A stretch of 64,000 nucleotides of DNA from the NCBI GenBank assembly GCA_030159075.1, contig BROG01000524.1:248001-312000 (forward strand). Direction: 5' to 3'. The notes below the pieces were generated by a model that was not told the DNA's origin, ran no database searches, and saw only the letters and a list, made by a program, of their open reading frames with translations. This DNA is from Atrina japonica (lineage: Eukaryota; Mollusca; Bivalvia; Pterioida; Pinnidae). Every line of letters begins with the position of its first letter. Within the stretch, counting starts at the first letter, position 1. This document shows positions 44,121 to 57,630 of the stretch, piece by piece. Both the position numbers and the translations under genes were made by a program.

Positions 44121-44413
44121 AAATACTTCCATAGATTACTAAGTCCATAAGATAGCATATTTCACATGCTATTGACATCTTTATTTTATAGTTACAAGTA
44201 AATATTGATTGATTTCTCTGATATCAGAAAATATCGATCTGTGTTAGGGGACTATTGGCTATAGTCCAGCAACGGAATACGTGTACCATTTATATATAAT
44301 ATAATAAAGACGTGGAAGAAGTAAATAAAATGATAAACAATGAATATGATAATTTACACATTTTGAGTTATCACAAACAAAAACAAAATACAAAGTTGGA
44401 AACTTTCCGTCCT

Positions 44414-44520
44414 TAAAGGGGCATGAGCTGTGTTTACCAAAAACATTTCGATTTTTTTCTACTTTTACTACTTGTACTTGATATGTACAATAACAAATAA
44501 GAGCTATGCACAGTCATAAA
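44414..44520 (+). repeat. Dispersed repeat D copy
   Basis: 'aaaggggcatgagctgtgtt', 'ctacttttactacttgta', 'aataagagctatgcacag'. Matches 41948-42080. Confidence 0.65.
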
Positions 44521-44787
44521 AATCTGATATTCCTATAACTTCGGTGAGAGGTCAGGTTCATTGTGGCACATATATACAAATAGTAAGGCTGAGTTTATCA
44601 ATTACAGACGAACCTGGGTTTCTCAAGTAATTTTGACAAAAAACATAGGAATTTAAGAATTGCATGCATGTTTCTATATCTTTTTGTTATTGTTTATCAG
44701 TCTAAGTAGTAAACAAAATCGAGATTTTGAATAGAACACAGATAAATATATATGACATTGTTTAATAACAATGTACTTTTAAGATAT

Positions 44788-44925
44788 AAAAATTTCAGAT
44801 ACCAAAGTATAAATGAATAGAATTTCAAGGACATAGATACAAATCCGGTAAAAATGGACAAACACGGACCTCTGGAAACCAAGAGGTGGGATCAGGTGCC
44901 ATGGAGGAGTAAGCATCCCCTGTAG
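44788..44925 (-). mobile_element. Short form (about 137 bp) of the RT-family 3' tail
   Basis: Runs from 'ataaaaatttcagatacc' to 'gtaagcatcccctgt'. Both ends coincide with those of the copy at 60.65 kb, so this is a discrete short unit rather than a random fragment. Confidence 0.65.
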
Positions 44926-45106
44926 TGATATCAATTAAAAGGTATGATGATAATGGTTAAACATACACCTGCTTAAACTTTAGTTTTTAGTTCTTTTATG
45001 CTGACTAGATTTAATTGTGCAAAAAAGAATACGTTTATAGTGTAACTTGGAAAATACCAGCTACTACAGGTAAACTGACATCAAGCCAATGTGCTTGTAC
45101 ATTAAC

Positions 45107-45108
<2 letters not shown>

Positions 45109-45190
<82 letters not shown>
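45109..45190. repeat. (AT)n microsatellite
   Basis: About 80 bp of alternating a/t followed by a short tg-rich patch. Confidence 0.95.
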
Positions 45191-45191
<1 letters not shown>

Positions 45192-45244
45192 TTACGTGTG
45201 TGTGCGTGTATGGATGTGTGTATGTGTGTTTGTGTGCGTATAAT

Positions 45245-46200
45245 GTATGTCACGACTTTTAAATGATTAAATAAATTAATTAAACTTGATTGCATTTACT
45301 AAGATAAAAACACTTTAATATTAATGGAATCGTAGTTCTTTCTTCACGTTCTGTAGCTTTTTAATTGCCACTTGAAATGAATTAATCTTTTAATCATTAG
45401 AATTGTTATTTTACTTAATCGAAATTGAAAAAGAAACCAAATCTTTATGACTTCATCGTTTATATCTATTAAACAGAAACTTATAATTCAATTTAAAGTC
45501 ACTTCAAAGACTAATATATGTAAAAATGGCAAAAATAATCATTCAAATTACCGCTCTCTATGAATTATTGAGTTTTCCATGATCACAAATATATTTTGTT
45601 ATTACAAGACGGCTTAACTCTATGTAATAAATTTTATCACCGTAAATAATTGCTACTATGTATTGTTTTTCGTTTTAAGTGTTTTTGTTTTAGATGAAGT
45701 ATTGCTCGCTATGGGAATTAAAACATCAGTTAACAGTTTCCTTGGAATTAGATGCTAATATATCAAAAGAACTGGACTTTTTATAGTTTCCTAAGACTTT
45801 TATCCATGAAAACTATAATTAGTCACCGCTCACGTTTAATTCCAATAACAAACTATTAAGATGTTTAAGGAGTACTTATTACTTCATTGCTTCCTTGTAT
45901 TATAACAAATTCTCTTTATTATATTTTCCAGATTAAGATGTTTCTTTCCAGTTAGAACTGGAAAGTGTATTATTGCAGTTGAATACTTATAAACTCATAA
46001 ATTAGTATGATTAGTAGCCCGTTAAAAGTATCTGGTTAATTCAAGTGAGAGGGAAATAAGACATGAGCCCCAACCTCAAACACAACATCCCAAAAAGGGC
46101 CTTTGGAAGAGGCATCTGACTCCTTACGGAAATATTTCCAAGTACATGTACAATGTAAAGCAAAATCATGTTCTTATCTCGCTTAGCGTGTTTTTGTTGT
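45245..46200. other. AT-rich stretch, no gene seen
   Basis: No supported exon. A phrase like 'ggcatctgactccttacgga' near 46110 belongs to a dispersed family also present at 42.3 kb (inverted) and in the 2.19 kb units. Confidence 0.35.
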
Positions 46201-46264
46201 TGAAGGCTAGTTGGTACTAGTTTTTTTCTTTCGGAAATATAATTTTGAATTAAATTTGAGCTCA

Positions 46265-48450
46265 ACGGACGAAATCTCTTTGACAGAAACGATAGACCTC
46301 TTTTGTAAAAACTATAACTTTGGTATTGCATATAATATTTGTAGCGATTTGAGATCTCTTACGATATAAATTTGATATAAAGTACAATCACTTTCAGTTT
46401 TAATATTTTTAGCTTTAAGTCCAGATATCGAATCAAACAGATAAGGCAATTTACGTTGTTAAATAAGATGGCAGGAACGAAGACTATGAAATCAATGCAT
46501 ACTTTATGCTATTATTATAGCGCTAGCTCTTCGATATGAATTATATAGACCAATATTATCTCCCTTACTTGTTTTATATCTATGTGTCATGCTAACAAAG
46601 GACGCTGACTCCTTCCGGACACCTGTTCCATGACCTTTGTAATTCGTAATGTTTGTTCAAGTTGAGACCATTTTTTAATATCCAGTACTTCATCGTTCTA
46701 CGTTTTATTCTGAACGAAGAGAAATTTTGACAGTCTGTAACCGATTGTATTGTTTGTAGAATACTTCTTTAACAGGGGCATATTGTGCAAACACCTTTTT
46801 GGTACAAACTTCGACGGTGCTCTGTCTATCTGAAAAAAAAATAATAAAAGTATGGAAATGCTACGGTTTAAAAGTATTTCTCTATCTCTTCAGCTGCATA
46901 TGCCGTGTCGAGCTATTTTTCAGTTTCAGACCAAAATATTCAACCTCTTGGGATAGAATTCTCTATCCCTCACGGATACTCATGATAGATTCTTAAAATC
47001 TGGATTTCTGATTTTCTGACTTACAATTTTATTTTGCATTTAGATTTTTCATTATCTGAAAATTTATTAACATTACCAAAGTTATAATTTTACAAAAGTG
47101 GTCAGAACAAATTACCAAGACGACCTTTGTCAATAAGACTTCATCAGTTCAGCTCGAATTTGATGTAAATGTATATTTTCGAAAGACAAATTGGTGTCGT
47201 ACAAGGCCAAAAAACTGAATTAAAAAATTCGTGTAAGTGTACCCACTGTAAAATGAATATCGTAGCTTTTGAGAAAGTCAGAATTTAAATGTTGGTATAT
47301 GTGTAAAATATTACTTTATGATGAATTAATAGGATAGGAACCATTGTTTAAATAAATAAACACTATTTACTTATAATACAATATTTCGACAGGAAATGTA
47401 TTTTAACATTCACATTTGTGTCTATACTAACATTATATTAGAGATATATGTACAAAAATACAATCAAGGGCCTTATTCAAAAAGAAACTTAAAACTTAGA
47501 TGTAAACTTACAGGGGCATTAGCTGCGTTTTCTAAAAAAATACATATTTCCTTTTTTACAACTTTGATTTATATACAATAGCAAAAAATGGATATATATA
47601 TAGATATAAATTTCTAATGACTTTTATCAATAACACCGAGAACATTGCAAAAGTTTGTAAATGATCAAATTTCATTCATTAGATTTAGATAATTTATCGA
47701 CATTGATTTATTACATAAAACTAAAATTGAGTGCATATATGTTATACAATGTACATAATTCTATAACGTAAATGAGTCAAGCACTCGACTTTTAGTATCG
47801 CTTTCAGGTTGAGTTTTAGACAAGTTACGAATAGCTTGAAAAATTGAATTTGCATTACCGTCTTGTACTTTAAAACTCACAAATTTTCTGTGGAAAACTA
47901 AATTTGATGAATACAGTTTGACGATCATGGTAGGTAAATACGACTAACATATTCTTGCAAATAGACTCACCGCGCAATATCTCAGATACGTGTACATATG
48001 TGAAAATAGACTCGTCCTATCTGTCATAATTTTAATCACATACCGTATACAATTAGTCTACAATGAAATATTTGTCCAATAATATACTGGTAGAGTATTT
48101 ACAACAATACAGTTATACTTAAGAGTGGTCTTTGTTGTCTTAGACGTAACACAAATTTCACACTTGAGTGCAAGTCTAAGTTTCTTTGAGAATAGGGAAG
48201 TACTATTTGAGTTGCACTTAAGTGTTAGACTTAGACTAAAGTTTGTGAATGAAGCCACTGTCATCTAAATCTTATGTGGATCTGTGATCGTTGGTGCCTT
48301 TACTGCAGTGTAATAAATTTATGGTTTCTAGGGTAAATGTTTCATACTATACAATCATAAAATGTTTTCCCCGCTTTTTGCTTGTTGTTAAACACAAAAA
48401 ATCTCAGATACCAAAGTATAAATCTTTAGGATACCCAGGATATAGATACA
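46265..48450 (+). repeat. 2.19 kb tandem unit, copy 1
   Basis: Starts 'acggacgaaatctctttgac' and ends 'cccaggatatagataca'. Contains repeat B forward at its left edge, repeat B reversed at 47078-47300, a repeat D part at 47511 and the start of the RT-family tail at its right edge. Small frames (65 and 68 codons) recur in all copies but carry no recognisable motif. Confidence 0.93.
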
Positions 48451-50644
48451 ACGGACGAAATCTCTTTGACAGAAACGATCGAACTCTTTTGTAAAAACTA
48501 TAACTTTGGTATTGCATATAATATTTGTAGCGATTTGAGATCTCTTACGATATAAATTTGATATAAAGTACAATCACTTTCAGTTTTAATATTTTTAGCT
48601 TTAAGTCCAGATATCGAATCAAACAGATAAGGCAATTTACGTTGTTAAATAAGATGGCAGGAACGAAGACTATGAAATCAATGCATACTTTATGCTATCA
48701 TTATAGCGTTAGCTCTTCGATATGAATTATATAGACCAATATTATCTCCCTTACTTGTTTTATATCTATGTGTCATGCTAACAAAGGACGCTGACTCCTT
48801 CCCGGACACCTGTTCCATGACCTTTGTAATTCGTAATGTTTGTTAAAGTTGAGACCATTTTTTAATATCCAGTACTTCATCGTTCTACGTTTTATTCTGA
48901 ACGAAGAGAAATTTTGACAGTCTGTAACCGATTGTATTGTTTGTAGAATACTTCTTTAACAGGGGCATATTGTGCAAACACCGTTTTGGTACGGACTTCG
49001 ACGGTGCTCTGTCTATCTGAAAAAAAAATGATAAAAGTATGGAAATGCTACGGTTTAAAAGTATTTCTCTATCTCATCAGCTGCATATGCCGTGTCGAGC
49101 TATTTTTCAGTTTCAGACCAAAATATTCAACCTCTTGGGATAGAATTCTCTATCCCTCACGGATACTCATGATAGATTCTTAAAATCTGGATTTCTGATT
49201 TTCTGACTTACAATTTTATTTTGCATTTAGATTTTTCATTATCTGAAAATTTATTAACATTACCAAAGTTATAATTTTACAAAAGTGGTCAGAACAAATT
49301 TACCAAGACGACCTTTGTCAATAAGACTTCATCAGTTCAGCTCGAATTTGATGTAAATGTATATTTTCGAAAGACAAATTGGTGTCGTACAAGGCCAAAA
49401 AACTGAATCAAAAATTCGTGTAAGTGTACCCACTGTAAAATGAATATCGTAGCTTTTGAGAAAGTCAGAATTTAAATGTTGGTATCTGTGTAAAATATTA
49501 CTTTATGATGAATCAATAGGATAGGAACCATTGTTTAAATAAATAAACACTATTTACTTATAATACAATATTTCGACAGGAAATGTATTTTAACATTCAC
49601 ATTTGTGTCTATACTAACATTATATTAGAGATATATGTACAAAAATACAATCAAGGGCCTTATTCAAAAAGAAACTTAAAACTTATTAAAATTACAGGGG
49701 CATTAGCTGCGTTTTCTAAAAAAAAATACATATTTCCTTTTTTACAACTTTGATTTATATACAATAGCAAAAAATGGATATACATGTAGATATAAATTTC
49801 TAATGACTTTTATCAATAACACCGAGAACATTGCAAAAGTTTGTAAATGATCAAATTTCATTCATTAGATTTAGATAATTTATCGACATTGATTTATTAC
49901 ATAAAACTAAAATTGAGTGCATATATGTTATACAATGTACATAATTCTATAACGTAAATGAGTCAAGCACTCGACTTTTAGTATCGCTTTCAGGTTGAGT
50001 TTTAGACAAGTTACGAATAGCTTGAAAAATTGAATTTGCATTACCGTCTTGTACTTTAAAACTCACAAATTTTCTGTGGAAAACTAAATTTGATGAATAC
50101 AGTTTGACGATCATGGTAGGTAAATACGACTAAACATATTCTTGCAAATAGACTCACCGCGCAATATCTCAGATACCGTGTGTACATATGTGTAAATAGA
50201 CTCGTCCTATCTGTCATACTTTTAATCACATACCGTACACAATTAGTCTACAATGAAATATTTGTCCAATAATATACTGGTAGAGTATTTACAATAATAC
50301 AGTTATACTTAAGAGTGGTCTTTGTTGTCTTAGACGTAACACAAATTTCACACTTGAGTGCAAGTCTAAGTTTCTTTGAGAATAGGGAAGTACTATTTGA
50401 GTTGCACTTAAGTGTTAGACTTAGACTAAAGTTTGTGAATGAAGCCACTGTCATCTAAATCTTATGTGGATCTGTGATCGTTGGTGCCTTTACTGCAGTG
50501 TAATAAATTTATGGTTTCTAGGGTAAATATTTCATACTATATAATCATAAAATGTTTTCCCCGCTTTTTGCTTGTTTGTTAAACACAAAAAAAAATCTCA
50601 GATACCAAAGTATAAATCTTTAGGATACCCAGGATATAGATACA
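48451..50644 (+). repeat. 2.19 kb tandem unit, copy 2
   Basis: Starts with the same 'acggacgaaatctctttgac'. It differs from copy 1 by scattered substitutions and small indels (for instance the 'gatgtaaactt' segment near 49685 is altered), so the copies are close but not identical. Confidence 0.93.
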
Positions 50645-52835
50645 ACGGACGAAATCTCTTTGACAGAAACGATCGAACTCTTTTGTAAAAACTATAACTT
50701 TGGTATTGCATATAATATTTGTAGCGATTTGAGATCTCTTACGATATAAATTTGATATAAAGTACAATCACTTTCAGTTTTAATATTTTTAGCTTTAAGT
50801 CCAGATATCGAATCAAACAGTTAAGGCAATTTACGTTGTTAAATAAGATGGCAGGAACGAAGACTATGAAATCAATGCATACTTTATGCTATTATTATAG
50901 CGTTAGCTCTTCGATATGAATTATATAGACCAATATTATCTCCCTTACTTGTTTTATATATATGTGTCATGCTAACAAAGGACGCTGACTCCTTCCCGGA
51001 CACCTGTTTCCATGACCTTTGTAATTCGTAATGTTTGTTCAAGTTGAGACCATTTTTTTAATATCCAGTACTTCATCGTTCTACGTTTTATTCTCAACGA
51101 AGAGAAATTTTGACAGTCTGTAACCGATTGTATTGTTTGTAGAATACTTCTTTAACAGGGGCATATTGTGCAAACACCTTTTTGGTACGGACTTCGACGG
51201 TGCTCTGTCTATCTGAAAAAATAATAATAAAAGTATGGAAATGCTACGGTTTAAAAGTATTTCTCCATCTCTTCAGCTGCATATGCCGTGTCGAGCTATT
51301 TTTCAGTTTCAGACCAAAATATTCAACCTCTTGGGATAGAATTCTCTATCCCTCACGGATACTCATGATAGATTCTTAAAATCTGGATTTCTGATTTTCT
51401 GACTTACAATTTTATTTTGCATTTAGATTTTTCATTATCTGAAAATTTATTAACATTACCAAAGTTATAATTTTACAAAAGTGGTCAGAACAAATTACCA
51501 AGACGACCTTTGTCAATAAGACTTCATCAGTTCAGCTCGAATTTGATGTAAATGTATATTTTCGAAAGACAAATTGGTGTCGTACAAGGCCAAAAAACTG
51601 AATTAAAAATTCGTGTAAGTGTACCCACTGTAAAATGAATATCGTAGCTTTTGAGAAAGTCAGAATTTAAATGTTGGTATATGTGTAAAATATTACTTTA
51701 TGATGAATTAATAGGATAGGAACCATTGTTTAAATAAATAAACACTATTTACTTATAATACAATATTTCGACAGGAAATGTATTTTAACATTCACATTTG
51801 TGTCTATACTAACATTATATTAGAGATATATGTACAAAAATACAATCAAGGGCCTTATTCAAAAAGAAACTTAAAACTTAGATGTAAACTTACAGGGGCA
51901 TTAGCTGCGTTTTCTAAAAAAAATACATATTTCCTTTTTTACAACTTTGATTTATATACAATAGCAAAAAATGGATATACATATAGATATAAATTTCTAA
52001 TGACTTTTATCAATAACACCGAGAACATTGCAAAAGTTTGTAAATGATCAAATTTCATTCATTAGATTTAGATAATTTATCGACATTGATTTATTACATA
52101 AAACTAAAATTGAGTGCATATATGTTATACAATGTACATAATTCTATAACGTAAATGAGTCAAGCACTCGACTTTTAGTATCGCTTTCAGGTTGAGTTTT
52201 AGACAAGTTACGAATAGCTTGAAAAATTTGAATTTGCATTACCGTCTCGTACTTTAAAACTCACAAATTTTCTGTGGAAAACTAAATTTGATGAATACAG
52301 TTTGACGATCATGGAAGGTAAATACGACTAACATATTCTTGCAAATAGACTCACCGCGCAATATCTCAGATACGTGTACATATGTGTAAATAGACTCGTC
52401 CTATCTGTCATACTTTTAATCACATACCGTACACAATTAGTCTACAATGAAATATTTGTCCAATAATACACTGGTAGAGTATTTACAACAATACAGTTAT
52501 ACTTAAGAGTGGTCTTTGTTGTCTTAGACGTAACACATATTTCACACTTTAGTGCAAGTCTAAGTTTCTTTGAGAATAGGGAAGTACTATTTGAGTTGCA
52601 CTTAAGTGTTAGACTTAGACTAAAGTTTGTGAATGAAGCCACTGTCATCTAAATCTTATGTGGATCTTTGATCGTTGGTGCCTGTACTTCAGTGTAATAA
52701 ATTTATGGTTTCTAGGGTAAATGTTTCATACTATACAATCATAAAATGTTTTCCCCGTTTTTTGCTCGTTGTTAAACACAAAAAATCTCAGATACCAAAG
52801 TATAAATCTTTAGGTTACCCAGGATATAGATACAA
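50645..52835 (+). repeat. 2.19 kb tandem unit, copy 3
   Basis: As copies 1 and 2. At its right end the RT-family tail does not stop at 'gataca' but continues into the full tail and RT fragment. This shows the ancestral arrangement from which the unit was duplicated. Confidence 0.93.
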
Positions 52836-53315
52836 ATCTGGTGCAAATGGACAAACACGGACCTCTTGAAACCAAGAGGTGGAATCAGGTGCCATGGAGG
52901 AGTAAACATCCCCTGTCGACCTCTCGTGAGTCAACAGTCAAGTCGAAATGAAATACGCCTGTAACGAATCCTCGTCACAATTAGTACAGGCATCCCAACA
53001 ACCACCAACGAAAAGAAAACTCAACATTACACTTAATGTAACAGAGGAATCGCAAACAAGACTTTTATACCGACCGTAAAATTTGCGGAACATTGACATC
53101 AAACGCGGTTTTCGATATCCCTGATTTGTCAGTGAGTTGTTTACATCTGTATATGAAATGTTCATATGTTGAACACGCCTGGCATATCGGATCATTTATG
53201 AAATATATACTCCATATTTGAATGACTGTGGGATATTACTACTTAAATGTGGAAAATGTACGACGGAAAAGCCGAAATCGTCGCGTTTATCGTATAGCTT
53301 ACTTGTCAATTTCCC
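52788..53315 (-). pseudogene. Reverse-transcriptase C-terminus and 3' tail
   Basis: + order: 'ctcagataccaaag', 'acaaatctggtgcaaatgg', 'ggaggagtaaacatcccctg', then 'aaacgcggttttcgatatcc', 'gcatatcggatcatttatg' and 'aaagccgaaatcgtcgcg'. On the - strand the RT part includes 'QGYRKPRLMSMFRKFYGRYK', with frame changes before it. Confidence 0.75.
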
Positions 53316-53436
53316 GTCTGTAATATGCAAAATAAAGTCAATTCTGCATATGTGACACAGTATGGAAAATACAGTCTATATCTCATATAGAAGTATTAGA
53401 TGAGTTATTCCTCTATCTCAGTGATGTATCAATATA

Positions 53437-53622
53437 TTGTCAAATCTTGTAATGGATTTACCTATTGTTGGCAATGTCCTAATATTTATATTTCTCGATA
53501 TTTTATTTTTGAGTCATGTGACTGACTTTACTGGTGAATGTGCGAAGTCGGATAACGTTTCATTAAATCAAAATAGATCTGTCATTTGGGTTGTGGTATG
53601 GTTAGGTGTGCATTACCTGTAA
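53437..53622 (+). CDS. Weak candidate exon with a signal-peptide-like start
   Basis: From the second Met (53452) it reads 'MDLPIVGNVLIFIFLDILFL', a strongly hydrophobic leader, then 'SHVTDFTGECAKSDNVSLNQ' with possible N-glycosylation. A 'gtggtatgg' could be a poor donor. There is no homology I recognise, and AT-rich DNA produces such frames by chance. Confidence 0.2.
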   Translation: MSNLVMDLPIVGNVLIFIFLDILFLSHVTDFTGECAKSDNVSLNQNRSVIWVVVWLGVHYL

Positions 53623-55320
53623 CGATTGGTTGTGTCACTGTCTACTTGGCACTTTTCCCTCTTGTTTAAGTTTCGCTACTTTAGATGAGCGGGTGAATTT
53701 AAAATGAAAGGGAAAATTGCAAGCTAAATAAATGAAGCACGGCAATAAATTTAATCACTGAGACTATGATGATTTAAGGCGAATTTAAGACTGTTTGAAT
53801 ATGTATTGTGTCGGGAAAAGGAAAAAATATTATCCAGGGGCGAAAATGTCCAGGATGCAAATAAAATATTTATCAAATACATGTAAATACTTTTTAACGA
53901 TTTTTTTCAATTCGAGACGTTTGAATTTTAGTTACAAATAAAACACGTATCTTAAATTTATATTGCAAAGTTATTTTGATATAATGGGAATTACAAGGAA
54001 AATGAATACTTGGACATTTTTACATACGGGTATGGCAAATATTTACAATTTTGGTAATGTGTACGATTTATTAATTCCAGTTATCAGGATACCAAGCAAT
54101 ATATAAGTTTTCAATGATATAATGCAGTCATCGATTTAAAGAAAAACGTATTACAGAAAGATCTGTATTTCTTATAACCATATAATAAACCAATTGTCCA
54201 ACTAAGTAACAGAAATAAAAGCTCGAATTCTGTTTTAAGTATGAGATTAGTTTTTGAAGATTTTATTCTCATGCTGTCAGTTTGCTCAGCTTAATTCTTT
54301 AAATCTATGGAACACATTTCTATGCTCTACCCGAATGTCTGCGATTTAAGTACTCCGTGATTGTAAAAAAGTTCGATGTAAAATGCTAAGCATGCTTTTA
54401 TCTTAGCTAATGAAGTGAAGCTACCAAAGCTTATTAATTGTGTTTACTAGGTCCAGGAAGTTTACCCGGCATGCATCTGCAAACTCACGAAACGCCAAAA
54501 TACGATGGTGGTTGACACAAGTGGGTATACCATAGATCATAAATGCCAAAATACTCATAACCAGAACTAACAATGATATAATAGGCAGTGTGAACAAAAT
54601 TAATATTTCTATGTAAAAACACGTAATTGTAAAGAATCATCACAGAAGGGAACAAGTTCGTCACGATTGTTCTTTTTAACAAGGCAATGAGAGACATATT
54701 TAATATTTGCGAGAATCTCCCAATCTGCATTTCGTTTGTATTTTCACGTCTAGATTTATAAATTGTACAATGACGTTTAAGGATGATTTTTATGTAAAAT
54801 TTGAATAAAGTGTGATTAAACAAAAATGATTTATGACAACCGTCACGTCAAGGTAAGGTTTCTTACTTTTGACTGAAATATAATGTAAGGTAACAAAAGT
54901 CAAGGATTAACAATGATATAGTTCCCTCTATTGATACATGTTTAAAGGCAATAATGAAACTGATATCACGTGGCATAAAAATGCCAGAAATAACAACTTT
55001 ATTTTTTTACTCACAACCACTTACAAGTGTGCCAATTACAAATACAAAAATGTACCATAAGAACAACTTAAATGACCAGTCCATCGTCAGATATGTATTT
55101 GTCAAACAGACAGGTCGCAACATTATATGTAAATGTTCAATATCAAATGTTTAAATTTCATGAAATAAGTGACAAAGGTAACTCCTGGTCGTTCATTCAG
55201 AAATTGTTAATGCTAAGGTGTTGAAAATATTGAAATTAGACATACGTTAAATTCCGCATTTAATATCATATATAATATAATAAAAAAATTATATTTTTGA
55301 TGTTTGTTTTCTTCATATTG
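53623..55320. other. AT-rich stretch, no gene seen
   Basis: A 112-codon - strand frame (54485-54823) with hydrophobic segments was inspected. It has no recognisable family motif and no splice context. Confidence 0.35.
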
Positions 55321-55322
55321 TG

Positions 55323-55323
<1 letters not shown>

Positions 55324-55406
<83 letters not shown>
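55324..55406. repeat. (AT)n microsatellite
   Basis: About 80 bp of alternating a/t. Confidence 0.95.
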
Positions 55407-55407
<1 letters not shown>

Positions 55408-55560
55408 CATATGCAATATGTTAAGAAAAATGTTCTTTTACCCCTAGCGCATTTACCATTGTGTGGAAACTGCTGTAACTAACACAATTACAATTGTTCA
55501 ATGTTGGATCATGCAAATTTTAATGGAAAATTGCGATGTTCCACACTTTTCCTAACACAC

Positions 55561-55683
<123 letters not shown>

Positions 55684-55692
55684 TATATATAA

Positions 55693-55780
55693 ATATAAAG
55701 TTTCAATCTTCCGGGTGCCCAGGATACATGATCTGGTGATATTGGATAAAGCACGGATATCTGGAAATACAGACTCATTT
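55693..55780 (-). mobile_element. Diverged fragment of the RT-family 3' tail
   Basis: 'gggtgcccaggatacatgat', then 'ggataaagcacggatatctgg', recalls the tail order ('tacccaggatatagata', 'tggacaaacacggacctctgg'). Confidence 0.45.
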
Positions 55781-56250
55781 CAGTTAAACTAGATTTCAGA
55801 TATTTGCAAACTTTGCTTCCACCAGATTTATTCCAGACCTATAAAGAATATTTACATTCTTAGCTGTCTCATTTGCGTAACTCTATTGCCCGTTCTATCG
55901 TAACTTATTTGTCTATACCCAATTGAAATTACCGTGATTAAAACAAATTGAATTTTGCGCGATATGATGCCTGAAGGTAGGATATAAACTAACTGGGAAT
56001 TCAATAAACAATTTGGCAAAATTAACGGATATTAAATTGAGTTGATAGTTATTTATTCATCAGCTTTGGGCTAGTGATGCAGTCTCTGTTAATCACAATA
56101 AACTATTGGCAAGGTATTTGATACGTGCAAATTTGATAAAACATTATTACAAATTTCTAATTTTTGAACATTTTCCTGTCACGTGATAAATTTTTGTTGT
56201 ACCTAAATTAACAATACCGTGTTACATAAGGAACAGAAACAATACCAATT
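55781..56250. other. AT-rich stretch, no gene seen
   Basis: Nothing recognised. Confidence 0.35.
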
Positions 56251-56253
56251 TGG

Positions 56254-56254
56254 G

Positions 56255-56303
<49 letters not shown>

Positions 56304-56318
56304 ATAATAATAATAATG
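56254..56318. repeat. Poly-A run and (ATA)n
   Basis: About 46 A followed by 'taataataataataatg'. Could be a retroposon tail, but no body is recognised upstream. Confidence 0.9.
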
Positions 56319-56835
56319 AAATTATCATCGAAATCAAATAACGCATGTTATTTTCGCTTTACTCTGCCAAACTTGGCTTTAATTTGGATATTGTATTCAC
56401 AGAGAAGTAGAAATTTACACTTAAACATATGGGACCTAATTTAGATTGCAAAGCAAACAACAATTTGTCGATGTAGACTTCCGTTAAATCTGAAAATTGG
56501 GAGTAATTACCGATTTTACGCAACTCTTCATTCCCAGAAGAGTGGTGATACACAAATAGAATTGAATGAGAAATTAGGTTCAGATGCAGTTTAATTATGA
56601 TATCGGACACGATGTGTTTGTCAAGTGTTATAAATCTCTAAATGATGCCCTGTAGTATTTTAGTCATATACATGGATACCTTAATAACGAAACACAGTGT
56701 CCAGTGGCAGAAATAGTATGCCACTTCAATACAAAATGTAATTTTTTCACTATCATTACAAAATACTCTGTTAGAAACATTCTACAAGACCTAGGACATG
56801 CAATTACAGCACAAATTTTATATCAGATATATAAT

Positions 56836-56899
56836 ACTACTACTACTACTACTCATAATAATAATAATAATAATAATAGTAATAATAATAATGATAACA

Positions 56900-56947
<48 letters not shown>

Positions 56948-57108
56948 GTAATAATAATAATGATAACAATAGTAATAATAATAATAATAATAACAATCAT
57001 CATCATCATCATCATCATAATAATGATAACAATAAAAAAATAATAATAATAATAATAATAATGATATAATAATAATAACAACAACAATAATAATAATAAT
57101 AATAATAT

Positions 57109-57152
<44 letters not shown>

Positions 57153-57300
57153 ATAATAATAATAATAATAATAATGATGATGATGATGATGAAAATAAAG
57201 ATAATAATAACAATAATAAAAAGCAGAAGAAGAAAAAGAAGAAGAACATCAACAACAACAACAACAACAACAACATCAACAACAAGTACAAGAACAACAA
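56836..57300. repeat. Trinucleotide mosaic (ACT, AAT, CAT, GAT, AAC)
   Basis: A long run of (aat)n with blocks of act, cat, gat and aac. Asn-, Ile- or Leu-rich frames through it on both strands are artefacts. 56879-56924 and 56945-56990 are an internal direct duplication. Confidence 0.93.
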
Positions 57301-57477
57301 TAACAAAAGGGAGCTAGAGGAGATTGAATAGGAGAAAGGAAGAGGAAAATATTATTTATCCTACAATTATCATCGTCTGCATCACTATAATTTTTATTTT
57401 TGTATCATAAGCATTTATCATTTAATTGTCCTATTATTGTCATTAATAATATTATTTATATATACTTATCATTATCG

Positions 57478-57540
57478 TTATCAAAACTATCATTATTATT
57501 ATTAATATTATTAATATTTTTTTTCATTATTATTATTTTG

Positions 57541-57607
<67 letters not shown>

Positions 57608-57630
57608 CATTATTATTATTATTATTATAA
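57478..57630. repeat. (ATT)n microsatellite
   Basis: About 150 bp, mostly 'tta'. Confidence 0.95.

Noticed and set aside
54485..54823. 112-codon - strand frame as a receptor fragment
   Set aside because: Hydrophobic by AT-rich codon bias. No conserved receptor motif could be pointed to.
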